Shown piece after piece: positions 22,120-35,377 of a stretch of DNA of 64,000 nt (position 1 is its first letter; the number at the start of each line of letters is the position of its first letter). Location of the stretch: the NCBI GenBank assembly GCA_017311185.1, contig JAESUZ010004128.1, forward strand, positions 930,001 to 994,000, in the 5' to 3' direction. Source of the DNA: Proteles cristata cristata (taxonomy: Eukaryota; Chordata; Mammalia; Carnivora; Hyaenidae). The notes under the pieces were generated by a model. That model did not search any database. It was not told the origin of the DNA and saw nothing but the letters and a program-made list of their open reading frames with translations. The position numbers were made by a program, and so were the translations under genes.

Positions 22120-24499
22120 GAATGGAGGAGCCTTTTTCCAAAAAGTGATTTCTCTCTCTTTTGTTGTGATGATTCCTGTGCCAGAGATACTGTGATGGAA
22201 ACCTTATAAAATATTGCTGAAAGTAAATGATCACCAAATCCCACAATGCACACCACTCTGGATGGGGGAGGGGAATGGAAGAAAGTGTGTTCTCTGAATC
22301 AGGAGGTAAGAGGGAGTGCGAGTAGCGGAGTGGGGCATATGGAGCAGCTGACCTGTGATGTCCTGCCAACAGAGGCTGATGTCAGCCAACCCCACAGCGG
22401 GCTCTGAATCTGAGATGGCTTTGCACAGTGGTTCCCAACCCGGGAAGGGCTCTAGGCCTTTCCACTCCAGTGCTGACCAGTCACTGGGTGTTAACACACC
22501 CAGGAGAGCAGTGTAGCCTTGAGTCTCCCAGCTCTGGCAGTGAAAAACGAGTCTCAGAGAGCCAGCAGCAAACAGTACTTTCAGAATGTGTGACCTGGGG
22601 GCCTTCAATCTCACACGAGGGCTGGGCAGAGCCCCGCAGTATCGGGGACCCAGCTTGCTTGAAGTCGAAAGACTGCTTTGGAAAGGGGTCACAAGGAGAG
22701 AGACAGGGGTGGGAGCTATGAAGAATAAAATGGACAGGAGGCATGAGCTCATCATTGAGCTGGTCACGGCTGTGGGCAGACCGGGGCTCCTGCTGAGAAC
22801 ACTCCAAAGAACCTTGTGGAATGCACAGAAACGTCCATGTGAGACATGAGAAATGGAAACGTTTATCGATTGGCTTCATTCCCCAAGGGGACAAGTTGCT
22901 ACAGCGCTGTTAAGGGCCTCGCACTTCTGGATTAGTGCTTGGGCCAGAATATGTGAGCAGACTCTTGCTGGACTCTCATAGAACAGTAGCTAAAAGTGTA
23001 TGGTGGAAGGCCAAAGCCATGGGGCGTAATTGAGGTGCGATGCTCTCAAGCCCCTCCTGACAGCTGCGGGAGCAGAGCAGAAGGGTGGGATGAGACGTAT
23101 CCAATTGAGGGTAAATCCTAGTAGCTCTGCTTTTTCCTTTCTTAATAGCTACTTGCATGGGATCTCCAGTCTTTCTTGCTTATTTGGCAAACTCATATTG
23201 GTTTTATGTCCAGTTGCATTTTGGCACAAACAGGACCACCGGGAATAATCCACCATATTTGGGCAAACAGGATAAAATCTTTGGAACTATGCTGAACTGC
23301 AATCAAAGAACTTTAAGTATTTTTCTCCTTAGATCGAAGCAAAGCATAATAAGGTTTTTATATTGGCTTTTATAATAAAGAGCTTGTAAGTGCATGCCTC
23401 CTCATTTACTCAGCATCCTCAAGGAAGTATGCAGGACACATCCGTGAATTTCCCAAGTCATTCCTAGCAAGTTCTGAAACCTTAAGAACTCATGTCATAT
23501 TAGAGAACATAATGCAATTCACCTTGTTTATGGTACAGTGAACTGATGCGCTCATAGAATACATCGCCTTGATGAAGGCACACTGCTCATTAGAGCTGGA
23601 CTGAGTGGAGCCCAGGTTCATGACCGCAGTCCAGTACCCTTCCTTTTCCTACTACATGTTTCCCACCATTTTGCTCCTTACCACGACTAAGCAAATTACT
23701 TGGTTCCTAGACTTTAACAGCACAATGTACTGAACAGAATCTATCTGTTATGTAACATGTTAATTTCATTGCAAGATGGTGAACTAAGCCGGAGCTGCTC
23801 TTTTCTCTCTAAATGAAATCGTAGAAAGGATGCTTGTTTTGTAGGAAGCAAATGCAAAGCTTTGCTCAGAAATGGGAGATTTTATCTGAAAGACAGAAGG
23901 AGACTTCCATCTCTGAAAGATTAGCGACAGAGGGAGATAGTGGCCCAGGATGTGTAAGAGAGCAGAGTCTAGCCACGAGGGTGGAGGGCTAGACTAAGTG
24001 AGGGTCAGACCCCCAGGGTCCAGAGAACAGAGAGTGGACGAAGGCCAACGACCTTTGAGTCACCCAAGACAGAGTTGGTGGATTATTCAACACCTGTGGA
24101 CTCACTCAGACCAGCTTCCCAATTTGCTGCAACAGAATTGTTGCCTCCAGGAAGCAGCAGCATTTCCCCCAAGGGACAGGGTTGTGCCTCGGGCCAGAAG
24201 AAAGCTGCCACTGGGCAAAAGCAGCTGAGAGAATAATCTCTCAAATGAGTTGCCCACAGCTCTGGATTGAAAAATATTTATTTTCTCTGGGGAATTTGTA
24301 GCCTTGAAGATGTCCTTATATATCTTTGGAATTTAAATTATGTAACCTTTGTGGTTCCGACAATTGCAAGCTAAAGATGAAATTAAACTATGCTTAGAAG
24401 GGTTGTATCCAGGATACTTGTGGAGGAAAATGCTTGCATGATGAACAGACTCTCCATTCAGCCTCCTTCAACATTCTCCTCAGGTTCTGTGGAGCGAGC
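22120..24499. other. Unique sequence, no supported gene
   Basis: Higher GC than its surroundings around 22240-23100, with a 178-codon open frame on the minus strand (22231-22767) and overlapping frames on the plus strand. I see no domain, signal peptide or splice context that supports coding. Confidence 0.5.
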
Positions 24500-25610
24500 C
24501 CCACAGTCAAAATTGTAAGACCCTATAGCAGAGATAACAGTGGTAGAGGAAGACTGTAAGAAGCACAGACATTGGAATTCGCAGCTGGAGAGCACTGAAA
24601 AAGGCAGTACTTAAATTGCTGAATGCAGTGAAGGAAGAAATGCAAATATTAGCAAGAAAAGATATCAAAAAAGAAAAGGCAGATATGGAAAATGACAGGA
24701 TAAAAACTCTACAAATGAAAAACAATGTTTGAAATTAAATGCTCAGTGTTAGTTAAACAGCAGATTAGATATAGTTTAGAGGGAATTGGCAAACTAGAAA
24801 AGTGATTTGAAAGTACTTATAATAAGAGTGAAGGTCCTTAGAAGAAGAGATGGGGAAATGGAACATATGTCTAAGAAGATGTGAGACAGAATAGGAAAAG
24901 GTGTTCACATAAGACACTCAACATTCCAAGAGGAAAAAAAAAAAGAGTGAAGAGAGAACATTGAAGTCTGAGAAGTTTAAAAAATTGATGGACGGCCTAC
25001 AAACTGATAATCAAGAGGTACACAATATTCTCAGTGAGGTAAAATTTTTTTTCACAAATAAAAGCCTCAGAGAGTTGTCTTTACAGAGCTGAAAGAGGAA
25101 AGACAAAGATCTTACAAGGACGTAAAGAGGAAAGGCAGAGTGCTAAAGAGGAAGGATGTTTAGACCAAGGTAATGGAGGAGTCAGGAACAAGAGTAATAA
25201 CATTTGCAAGGGACTCAGGGAAGACAGCTGTCACTCTACAGTTATGAGGTCAGCCTAACTTCTGTTGCAGAATTGGTACAAAATGAAGATGTTTTCAAAT
25301 ACACAAAAGTTGAAGGCACTTGTAACCAGTAACCTCAGTGAAAAGAGCTTTTGCACGAATTTGAAAGAAAGACAATGGTACACGATAGAAGGCCTGGGGT
25401 ACAAAAAGATTCCTCCCAGTGTAGACAATATAGTCAGTAATATTCTGTATGGTGAAATATACTAACTAGACTTACTGTGTGTGTGTGGGGGGGGCATTTT
25501 ATAATGTATAAAATATCAAATCACTATGATGTACACCTAAAAATGAATAGGATATTGTACCCCAGTTATACTTCAATTAAAAACAAGATTCCTTTGAAAC
25601 CAATAAATGT
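24500..25610 (+). mobile_element. HAL1/L1-type ORF1 remnant with 3' end
   Basis: Lysine- and glutamate-rich ORF1-like sequence (AAGATATCAAAAAAGAAAAG, then AAACAGCAGATTAGATATAG) continues through RNA-binding-like blocks and ends with GATGTACACCTAAAAATGAA and TACTTCAATTAAAAAC, an old L1-family 3' terminus. No ORF2 lies between them, which is the HAL1 (half-L1) layout. Heavily mutated. Confidence 0.65.
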
Positions 25611-25639
25611 TTAAAAAAGAAAATCATGGTGTTTATTTA

Positions 25640-26775
25640 GGGTGATTAAAATACAACTCAAAGGCTGAGAGTAATATTACATAATGTAATGTAATATACT
25701 TTTTCTTGGAGAGATTTGGAAACCAGCTGACGACCACTCAGTGTTCCTCACAACACCATACTAAACCCTACTATACCTCGGGAAAATCTCTCACTTAAAT
25801 GATTAATTCCCTGCAAGCACTCTGACTTATATAGCATGCTAACATTATGTGAGCAACTGCTGAGTGAGTAAGATAACAGGATATAACTTGTGAAAGAGTG
25901 AAAAGATAATATTTTACTGACTAATTCAATCTAAAAGAAGAAACAAAACAGAAGAAAATATTTTAAAATCCAGAAGTCTAGAAAGACAAAATGGTGGCAT
26001 TAAATTCAAATATATCAATAACCACAAAGATATAGGCTTTTTCCATAATTTGGCTGTTGAGAAGACACAGAATGTCATATTGGATAAGAAAATAAAATGC
26101 AACTCAAAATATTCTTACAAGGCATACACCTGTAATAGAAGTTCACAGAAATGTTTAAGGTAAGAGGATAAGAACAAGAAAGCTGGCCTTGCTATATTAA
26201 TAAAAGACAAACCAGACTTTTGGTCAAAATATATCATTGAGGATACAAAAGAGTCTCTAAGTTATGATGAGTAAAGGATCAAATACATGGCTCTAAAAAC
26301 AATGCTGAACTTGAATGAATTTATAAGATTGCCTCAAAAGACCTAAACTGAAAATGAACAGAAGCTAAGGAGAAACTGACAAATTTAACAAGCCTTTTCG
26401 AGTAATTGATAGATTAGGCAAGCGAAAAAAAAATTAGTAATGGTATCAGTGGTGTGAACAACACAATTGGTGGGCTTGATATAATAGGTGCATGTGGTAT
26501 CTTATACTCAATATGTATTCAGTAAGAATACATATTTTATAGAACACATGGGCTTTTCATATGAAAATGGACCATGTGCTAAACCTTAAAAAACTGTTAG
26601 CAAATTTCAAAGACTTGATATCAGGGAGACCACATTCTGAAATCAAAGTTGATTAAAGTTGGAAATCGACTATAAAATTGACTATATGTTGGCCATAAGA
26701 AAGTAGGGGAAATCAGACTAACAATTCTTCCGTAAACAACTATAACCTCTAGAAAAATATTTTTTGAAAACAACA
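25640..26775 (+). mobile_element. Ancient L1 ORF2 endonuclease-region remnant
   Basis: AACAAGAAAGCTGGCCTTGC and later GACCATGTGCTAAACC follow the order of L1 endonuclease coding sequence (K-K-A-G-V-A, D-H-M-L). Very diverged. Confidence 0.6.
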
Positions 26776-26779
26776 GTGT

Positions 26780-27304
26780 TCAGTCATTGGAAGGCAACCA
26801 ATGCAGGCTTGTGAGGCTGGAAACACAAGAATACCCAGGGTGAACCACAAAGTCACCCAGGCTTGCATTGTGGGGACATACTTCCAGGTCATGATTCAGG
26901 GGAAATGAGCCCAAGAAGGAGGCAGTGGTCTTCTGGTGAAGTGACACAGAAGAATCCAAGGTACTAAGGTGACTGGAGATGGAGGGGTGTGGAGCAGATT
27001 GACAGAGGGGATACCACAGAGAACAAACCACAAAATATGAGTGGAAACTCATCTCAGGTCCTTGGTGACTTGTAGCTGTGTGAGAACATAGGAGGAAACA
27101 GCTGTTGGGAGGCTGAGAGCTAAATGGAGATTCTGAAAACCACATGTTTCTGGGAAGACATCAGAATTCAACTCGGAGTGGAGAGATTTTGGGGGAAAGT
27201 ATCTCAGACCTTCAGAACCCCCAGAAAGACCACACCTTATGGGAAAGGATAACATATTAGGTGTAAAGGCTATGCCTTAGGAATAAACACAAAACTACAT
27301 TTTA
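26780..27304. other. Unclassified, possibly old L1 5' region
   Basis: Contains GGAAACAGCTGTTGGGAGGC, reminiscent of old L1 leaders, but the evidence is weak. The 121-codon minus-strand frame is not supported as a gene. Confidence 0.35.
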
Positions 27305-27715
27305 AAATGCTCTTTTAAATTTGAGTATAGTTGACATAATGCAACATTAGTGTCAGGTGTCCAAGTCACTGATTGGAGGTTAGTACATTATGCTACGTTC
27401 ACCATGAGTGTAGCTACCATCTGTCCCATTACATCGATATTATGATATCATTGACTGCATTCTTTATGCTGTGCCTTTTATTCCCATGACTCATTCACTC
27501 CACAGCTGGAGGCCTGTATCTCCCAGTCCCCAGTCCCCTTCACCCCTTTTGGCCATCCCTTCACTCCCCTCCCTCTGGCAACCACCAGATTGCTTCCGTA
27601 TTTATAGTTCTCATTCTGTTTTTTGTTATTCTTCTTTTTTAGATCCCACTTATAAGTGGAACCATATGGGATTTGTCTTCTCAATCTGACTTATTTCACT
27701 TAGCCTAATACCCTG
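27305..27715 (-). mobile_element. L1 3' UTR fragment
   Basis: TTGAGTATAGTTGACATAAT to TGACTTATTTCACTTAGCC is the complement of an old carnivore L1 3' UTR and ORF2 terminus. It parallels 3120-3385. Confidence 0.75.
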
Positions 27716-28510
27716 ATCATAAAGATACTCACTGGGCTGAAGAAAAGAGTGGAAGAACTCAGGGAGACTTTCAACATGAAACAGCACTTGAACTATCTCA
27801 GCCTGACAGGATATAGATGTTCTCCCAGCAACTGACCTGCCTGTCAGAACGAAACCCACACTCTTTAGAAGAAGATAGCATAACCCCCAGCCTCTATAAT
27901 GTCTCACCTGAAATGCCCGGCATTCAATTACTAGATGCTTAAATAAGTAGGAAAAGGATCAATGATCAGAATATAATTGTCAGTAGGATACCAAAGATGA
28001 TCTAGAGTTTTGAAATAATAGATGAGGCTCTAATATAACATTTTTTACTATGTTAAAGAAGAAAGAAAAAAAACTAGACCAAAACAGTGGATTAAAAAGA
28101 AATATTTCAACAAGGAATTTGAAATTATAAGTAAATCAAATGAGCCTGAACTTAAAAACATAATACCCTAAGTAAAAACTCACTCAATAGGCTTAACAGC
28201 AGACTGGATGCAGCAGAAGATAGCATCAGTAAACAGGAAGACAGGCTTATTGGATATATCCAAAAGGGAGCCAAAAAAAGAAGGCAAACAAACAAACAAA
28301 CAAAAAATAGGACAAAGTATGCAGAAGAGACAGTGGGGCATAATCTAAAGGTGTAACCTCTGTGTAATTGAAGTCCAAGAAGGAGAGGCAGGAAAAATGG
28401 AAGAGAAGAACATTTGAAGAAATAATGGCTGGAAAATTTCTAAATCTCATGAAAAGTCCAATGAAACACAGAAAGTCCTGAAAATAAGACAGGAAGAAGA
28501 GTCTAAGGAG
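27716..28510 (+). mobile_element. Old L1/HAL1 ORF1 remnant
   Basis: ATAGGCTTAACAGCAGACTG and GAAGTCCAAGAAGGAGAGGC followed by AATGGCTGGAAAATTTCTAA are characteristic ORF1 blocks. Many stops. Confidence 0.7.
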
Positions 28511-28925
28511 TAAGTTTCTAGTGTAGTGTTTCATGTTACAAATGCTCAATGTCTCTTTGATGTACCCATAGAAAAGAGTTCAGGCATGGGAATATCTCCA
28601 TCAATCACCCAACCAAAATGTTCTCCATTAATCACCCAACCAAAAGGATTTTATGTGGAATTTTTCCTGTAAGCCAATCACTCTCCTGCCAGAGTGACAC
28701 AAGCCCTATGTACGCTTTCTCTTTTGTCTAATCTTAAGGTTCTGCTTTACCATTTAAATGTCAACAAGTCCTAAATGTATCTTTCCAATTGTAGTTCGTT
28801 TCAGTGATTAACAGAATTCTGTCTCCAACTGAATAAAACACATTCATTTGAATGCTGAAGAGTAATCTATGAGTGAATACGTCCAAAGCATCATTAATAA
28901 TAGTTCAGCTCTGAAGCTTCCCCAC
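28511..28925. other. Unclassified, includes a 27-bp tandem duplication
   Basis: Two 27-bp units around CAATCACCCAACCAAAA are at 28595-28621 and 28622-28648, with two mismatches in their first 24 bases. No gene. Confidence 0.6.
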
Positions 28926-29330
28926 GTTAGTAAATGGCACCTCAGTCATTCAAAACAAAAATCTAAAAACTACCCTTGATGTCCTCCTATCCCTCACCCC
29001 CCAAATTCATTCCATTAGCAATTCTTGTGAAGTTCTAATCTTCAAATACATTCATTCCTGTCTATCTCCACCACTAGTCCAGAATCGACACCACTGTCAT
29101 CTCCACCTGAGCTACTGGAATACCTTCTTACTTTGTCTCCCTACTTTCACTCTTGTTCCCCCATATCCACCATATATTGCAAATGTAGCAATATGAGTAA
29201 GGCATTTAGAAGAAAAATACCAGATGACGCCACCCCTTGGACGTCAGTGTCATACTCTCACGTCATTCTACAGCTTATTTGTATGGAATTTATTCCAGGC
29301 AAGACCTTCTATCTCATGAATCAAGCACAA
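28926..29330 (+). mobile_element. L2 LINE remnant
   Basis: AGTAAATGGCACCTCAGTCA ... CCCTTGATGTCCTCCTATCC ... GAGCTACTGGAATACCTTC ... GTCTCCCTACTTTCACTC follows the order of L2 ORF sequence. Confidence 0.75.
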
Positions 29331-29824
29331 ACTTGAGAAGTTGTATGTATTTTAAAGAGAAACTAAAGTAAATCCTGAATCTATAACTAAATTTATAGGG
29401 ACATCCCTGCCAGCAAAAAAATACCAAGATCGTAAGTGAATGACTAAAATCAGTGTCAGTCACGTGAATCTCAGAAGATGAGCTGAATGTGTTCCAGGCA
29501 ATATGGGTGCCTGTGTGTTCAGATGAGCCTTTTCTAGAAAGCCGTGTGCCTCACAACGGGCTTGTCAAGGAGATACTGACAGATCCACTGTAATTCTTGC
29601 TGTAGAAACATTAATTTACAGGCAATACAACTCATGGCCTTGTATTTTATTCCTTGTTTTCCCATTATCCCATACAAACTACTCTCATTCTTTTGAGACT
29701 TTCTTCCTTTACCTATTGGAGATAATCTCATTGTGAGGCCCCTGTATCACACAGATCATTATATTCATAAGATACAGTATAACTTTTAGGGAAGACTTTG
29801 GAGATATTGTCTCTTTTCATTATG
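29331..29824. other. Unclassified sequence
   Basis: No gene or repeat recognised. Confidence 0.45.
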
Positions 29825-31621
29825 GTTCTTTTCTCTTTTTTAAACAAATACTTCAACTTAGATGCAACTCACATTAACATAAAATTCAATCGTTTAATAT
29901 ATGCAATACTATGTTTTCAGCATATTTACTGAGTTCTACAATGAACACCACAATGTTAAAACATGTTCGTGACCTCAGAAAGAAACCCCATTCCACTGAC
30001 AGCCATTCATTATTACCCCTGCCCCCAGACCTAAGCAGCCATTAATGTACTTTCTGTCTATAGATTTGCCTATTCTGGACATTTCGTATAAATAAAATCA
30101 TGCAATATGTGGTCGTTTATAATGAACTTCTTTTATTTAGCATAGTCTTTTCAAAGCTCATCTATAGTATTACGTTCCCTTTTCTCTGAATATTATCTCA
30201 TAGTGTAGATCTATGACATGTTATTCACCAACTTATCTGTTGATGGATTTTATGATTGCTTCCATTTGAAGGATATTATGAATGATGCTGCCATGAAAAT
30301 TCTTATATTTTGGTGTGAATATATGCTTTTATTTCTCTGGGGAATACCCATGAGTGAAATATCTGGGTTATATGGTAACTCTATGTTCACTATTTAAGGA
30401 ATTCCTAAACTATTATCCAAAGTGGCTGCACCATTTTACAGTCCCACCAGCAATGTATGAGAATTCCAATTTCTCTACGTCTCCTTCAATACTTATTGTT
30501 GCCTTTTTTTTTTATTATAGCCATTCTAGTGAGTGTAAAATACTATTTCCTTACCATTTTGATTTGCATTTTCTTGATCATTAATGACGTTGAGCATCTT
30601 TTCATGTGTGTTTTGGTTGTTTATTTATCTTCTTTGTAGACTTGCCTACTTAGATCTTATGTCCATTTTATAACTGGCTAATGGTGATGACAATGATTAT
30701 TGTTGATTGTAAGAGTTCTTTATAGAGTCTGGGTATGTCTCTTATCAAATAAATAATTTGTAAATCATTTTTCCATGTTGTTGGCTGCTTTTTTCACTTT
30801 CTTGATGGTATCCATGCAGGACAAATGTTGATAATTTTGATGAAGTCTAATTATTCTCTTTTTTCTTTAGTCCCTTGTGTTTTTGGTTTCATATCTAAGA
30901 TATCATTGTTTAACCCAAGGTCATGAAGATCTACTCCTATATTTTCTTCTAAGACTTGTATAATTTGTGTTCTTATATTTGGCTATATGAAGAATTTAAG
31001 TTAATTTTTGGTATGTGATATGGGGGCAGAGGTCCATCTTCATGCTTTGGCATGTAGATATCTAGCTGTTACAGCACTATTTGTTGAAAGGACTATTCAT
31101 TCTCCAATGACTGATGACTGTTCTTTGCACTGTTGTTGCAAATGAAAGGATCATAGGTGCATATTTGTTTCCATTTTCTTAACTCTAGTTCATTGGTCTG
31201 TATGTCTACCCTTATGCCAGCACTACACTGTCTTGATTACTGCAGGGTTGTAGTAAACTTTGAAATTGGGAAGTGTGAGTTCTCCAATTTGATCATCTTT
31301 CTCATTGTTTTGTCTATTTTGAGTCCACTGTATTTCTTTATGAATTTCTTATTTCAACTTGTCACTTTTTTCAAAAAAGCCAGCTGAGATTTTGATAAAG
31401 ATTGCACTGAATCTGCACATCAACTCAGTATTAGTTGAGTATTAGTATTTCCATACGAATAATATTAAGTTTCCTGATCATAAATATGACATACTTTCAC
31501 CTTTATCAAATATCCTTTAATTTCTTCATTTTCAACCACGTTCCATAGTTTTCAGAATGTACATCTTGCATTTCTTTTGTAAAATTTATTCTTAAAATTT
31601 TATTCTTTTTGATGCCATTGT

Positions 31622-32796
31622 AAATGGACACACTTGCAAAAATCCTCAACAAAATATTAGCAAACCAAATCCAACAATACATTAAAAAAATCGTTCATCA
31701 CAGTCAGATGGGATTTATTCCTGGGGTGCAAGAGTTGTTCAATATTTGCAAATCAATCAGTGTGATTCATCACATCAATAAGAGAAAGGATAAGGGGCGC
31801 CTGGGTGGCTTAGTTGGTTAAGCGTCCGACTTTCGCTTAGGTCATGATGTCGCGGTTTGTGGGTTCGAGCCTTGCGTCGGGCTCTGTGCTGACTGCCAGC
31901 TCAGAGCCTGGAGCCTGTTTCAGAGTCTGTGTCTCCCTCTCTCTCTGACCGTCCTCTGCTCACGCTGTCTCTCTCTCTCTCTCTCTCTCCTAGAAATAAA
32001 TTTAAAAAAAAAAGAGAGAGAGGATAAAAACCATGTGATCATTTCAATAGATTCAGAAAAAACATTTGGCACAGTACAGCATCCATTCACAATAAAAATT
32101 ATCAACAAAGTGGGTTTAGAAGGAACACATGTGAACATCATAAAGGCCATATAGGAAAAAACCCACATCTAACATCATCCTTAATGGGGAAAAGCTCAGA
32201 GACTTTCCCTTAAGGTCAGGAATAAGACAGGGATGTTCACTCTCATCATTTTAATTCAACATAGTACTGGAAGTCCTAGCCACCACAATCAGACAAGAAG
32301 GAATAAAAGGCATATGAATCATTAAGAAAGAAATAAAACTTTCACTAATTGCAGATGAAATAATACTACATATAGAAAACCCTAAATACTCCAGCAAAAA
32401 ACTACTAGAACTGATAAATAAATTCGAGAAGCTCGTAGTATACAAAATCAATGTACAGAAATCAGTAGCATTTGTATATACTAATAATGAAGCAGTATAA
32501 AGAGAAATTAACAAAATAATCCTATTTACAATGCACCAAAAAATAAATGCTTAGTAATAAACTTAACCAAGGGGATGAAAAACCTGTACTTGGAAAACAC
32601 TATAAAATGCTGATGGAGGAAATTGAAGATAACACAAACAAATGGAAAGATATGTCATGCTCATGGATTGGAAGAATGCGTAGTGTTAAAATGTCCATAC
32701 TACCCAAGCAACCTACAGATATAATGCAACTCCTATCAAGATACCATAGCATTTTTTACAGAACTAGAACAAACAATCCTAAAATTTGAAAATGGA
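31622..32796 (+). mobile_element. L1 RT-region fragment inserted antisense into an older L1
   Basis: Translation from 31624 gives [16 protein letters not shown], the start of the L1 RT domain, then fingers and palm. The catalytic box reads I-A-D-E instead of FADD. The fragment ends at TCCTAAAATTTG, far short of the ORF2 stop, with no 3' UTR and no A-tail. AAATGGA occurs at both edges (31622-31628, 32790-32796). A SINE is nested at 31794. The surrounding minus-strand L1 sequence joins smoothly when this piece is removed. Confidence 0.82.
31781..32027 (+). mobile_element. Young-subfamily felid SINE, 13-bp TSD
   Basis: Body 31794-32014 with GACTGCCAGCTC and CTCCTAGAAATAAATT. Flanks AGAGAAAGGATAA and AGAGAGAGGATAA differ at one base. 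Confidence 0.94.
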
Positions 32797-32911
32797 ATTC
32801 TCAATTTTATTTTATGATTATTCAAGAGTACTTATATTGCTCTTGAGCCCACAACCTTGCTGAACTCATTTATTAGTTCCAGCATTTCTTTTTTATTTTT
32901 ATTTTTTTGTG

Positions 32912-33151
32912 TGGAGTTTTCTTGTTAAATTTTTTTTAACTTTTATTTATTTTTGAGAGACAGAGCATGAGGTGGGGGGGGGGGGGCAAAGAGAGAGGGA
33001 GACACAGAATCCAAAGCAGGCTCCAAGCTCTAAGCTGTCAGCACAGAACCAGATGAGGAACTCGAACTTAGGAACTGCAAGATCATGACCTGAACCCAAG
33101 TGGGTCGCTTCACCAACCGAGTCACCCAGGTGCCCCTTTATGGAGTTTTCT
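32912..33151 (-). mobile_element. CAN-SINE with 11-bp TSD
   Basis: Body 32923-33140, including a poly-G run (32974-32986). Flanks TGGAGTTTTCT at 32912-32922 and 33141-33151. Confidence 0.92.
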
Positions 33152-34372
33152 ATGTGCTTGATATCATATTCAAATACAGATCCTTTTACTTTTTCTTTTC
33201 CAATCTGGAAACATTTTATTTCATTTTTATGCTTATTTCTTTGGCCACTACCTCCAGTCAATATTACCTAGAAGTCGTAAGCATGCTTCTCCCTGTCCTG
33301 TTCCTGGTCTTACAGGAAAAGCACTCAATCTTTCACTATTAAATTTGATGTAAGCAATCAGTTTTTTATTGATGAATTGTATGGGTTGAGGAGGTTCCTC
33401 TATTCTTACTTTGTTGGCCATTTTTGTCATGATAGGGTGTTAGATTTTGTCAAATGTTTTTCCGCATCTTATGAAATAATCATATAATTTTTGCACTTAT
33501 TCTACTTATATGGTGCATTACATTGACTGGTATTTGGATGTTAAAACAACCTTGTATTCTTGGGATAAATCCCACATGGGTGCAGTACACAATTCTTTTT
33601 ATATGTTGCTGGATTTTGTTAGTTTTCTTTCTTTTTTTTTTTTTTTTGAAGAATTTTGCATCTACATTCATAAGGGATATTGACTTGTGGTTTTCTTTTC
33701 TTGTGCCCTCATCAACTTTGTTTTAGTTATGACTGGCCTTATAGAATGGTTTGGCTTTCCCTCCTTGTGTATTTTTGTACGGTTTTGTAAAGAATTGGTG
33801 TTTATTCTTTGTTAAATGTTTCATAGGATTCGCCAGCAAAACCATCTGGGTGTGGGCTTTCTTTTGAGGAAATTTTTAAATTACTAATTCATTTTCTGTG
33901 GTATAAATATATATTAATGTTCTAAAGAAAAAATAGAACATTATTTGATAAAATGAGTCAGTTTTGGTAAATTGTGCCTTTTCATAAATTTATTCATTTC
34001 ACTTGAGTTATCTTATTTGTTGTAATACACTTTTGCTAGCATTCTCTTCAGTCTTTTTTATTTCTACAAGACCATTAATGATATTCTCTTTTTTATTTCT
34101 GATTAGGTGTTTTGAATTTTCTTTCTTTTTTTTCTTGGTCTGACAGGTTCAAGTTTGTCAATTTTATCTTTTCAAAGAATTTACTTTCTTGATTTTCTCT
34201 ATTGTTTTTAAAGTATCTGTTATTTATCTTATCTCTAATCTTAATTATTTCTTTCCTTCTGCTAAACTTGGGTATAGTTTGCTCTTCTTTTCTTAATTCC
34301 AAAGGCAAATGTTTGGACTATGGATTTGAGATTTTCTTCTTTTTCAACAAATACTTTTAGAGGTATGCAATT

Positions 34373-35150
34373 TACTTCCATTTTTGTTTGAGACCTATTT
34401 TGTATGATTCAACCATGTTTGGAAGTTTAGGGTGTAGGAATGGGTTCCATTGCCTGGCTTCCTCCATCTTCCTGATAAAATATTTATGCAAGAAGGAGCC
34501 ATAGAAAATGGGATCTGTTGATTTTTGCTGGATGCTGCACCTATTAGAGCTAGCCCCCTGGAGGCACCTGGATCTGGGGACCTGGGAGCTATCACTCAAC
34601 TGCCAAGTGTGTTGGAACAGCTCTTGCACAAGACCCCTGTGTATGTGTGTGCAAAGAGGGATGGAGAAAAGGAGCACATGAAGAGATGGGGGGGGAAGTC
34701 TCTAGTCCAGTTTCTGGCACCTCCTAATATTTCAAAAAGTGTTCCCTGGTTTGTATCTTCAAATTGTCCCCTAAAATTGTTTCATTTTTATTGTTCCATT
34801 AATTATACATTTTTATTTTTCTTCTGTGTATGTTATTTCCTCCCGATCTCCTTTTAAATATATTTTCCTTTCATTTTTCCCCTTGTGATTATTCATCATG
34901 ATTGGTTTTTATTTTCCTAGGAAGTAAACTTCCTTCGTGGGGAGTGCTTATGATAAAAGGATGATATCAAGATAACATTCCAGGCTCCCAAATTCAGAGT
35001 CTCTACCAAGAGACAGACTTGTACAATTTGAAATGATGATATATTTTGTGCCACAAAATCTGGTATGAAATGATCAGTATTGAAAAATATCTAGGTAAAT
35101 TTTTTGAACTTAAAAAAATAATGAAAAATTCTGTGAGCAATTGAGAAAAA
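34373..35150. other. Unclassified sequence
   Basis: No gene recognised. Open frames at 34372-34857 on both strands lack coding features. Confidence 0.45.
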
Positions 35151-35377
35151 TGATCAAGGGGCACCTGGGTGGCTCAGTCGGTTAAGTGTCCAACTTCAGT
35201 TCAGGTCATCATCTCACAGTTCATGAGTTAAAGCCCCGCATCTAGCTCTGTGCTGACAGGTCACAGCCTGCTTTGGATTCTGTCTCCCTCTCTCTCTGCC
35301 CCTCCCCTGCTCATGCTCTCTCTCTCTCTCTCAAAAATAAATAAACATTAAAAACATTTTTTTAAAAAGTGATCAAG
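35151..35377 (+). mobile_element. CAN-SINE with short TSD
   Basis: Body 35158-35369, standard subfamily (TGTGCTGACAGGTCACAGCC, with a small deletion). TGATCAAG at 35151-35158 and 35370-35377. Confidence 0.9.

Larger units (their letters stand above)
29825..34372 (-). mobile_element. Old L1, minus strand, carrying nested insertions
   Basis: From left to right on the complement: 3' UTR (29825-30060), ORF2 C-terminal region (30060-31621), interruption by a plus-strand RT fragment, then RT (32797-32911 and 33152-33850) and the region upstream of RT to about 34372. The protein read from 33480-33671 (minus) has the L1 RT block F-I-P-R-I-Q-G. A SINE is at 32923. Diverged and inactive. Confidence 0.82.

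Noticed and set aside
22231..22767. 178-codon minus-strand open frame in GC-richer unique sequence
   Set aside because: No domain, no homologue I recognise, overlapping frames on the other strand of similar length, and no splice or promoter context. Best explained by base composition.
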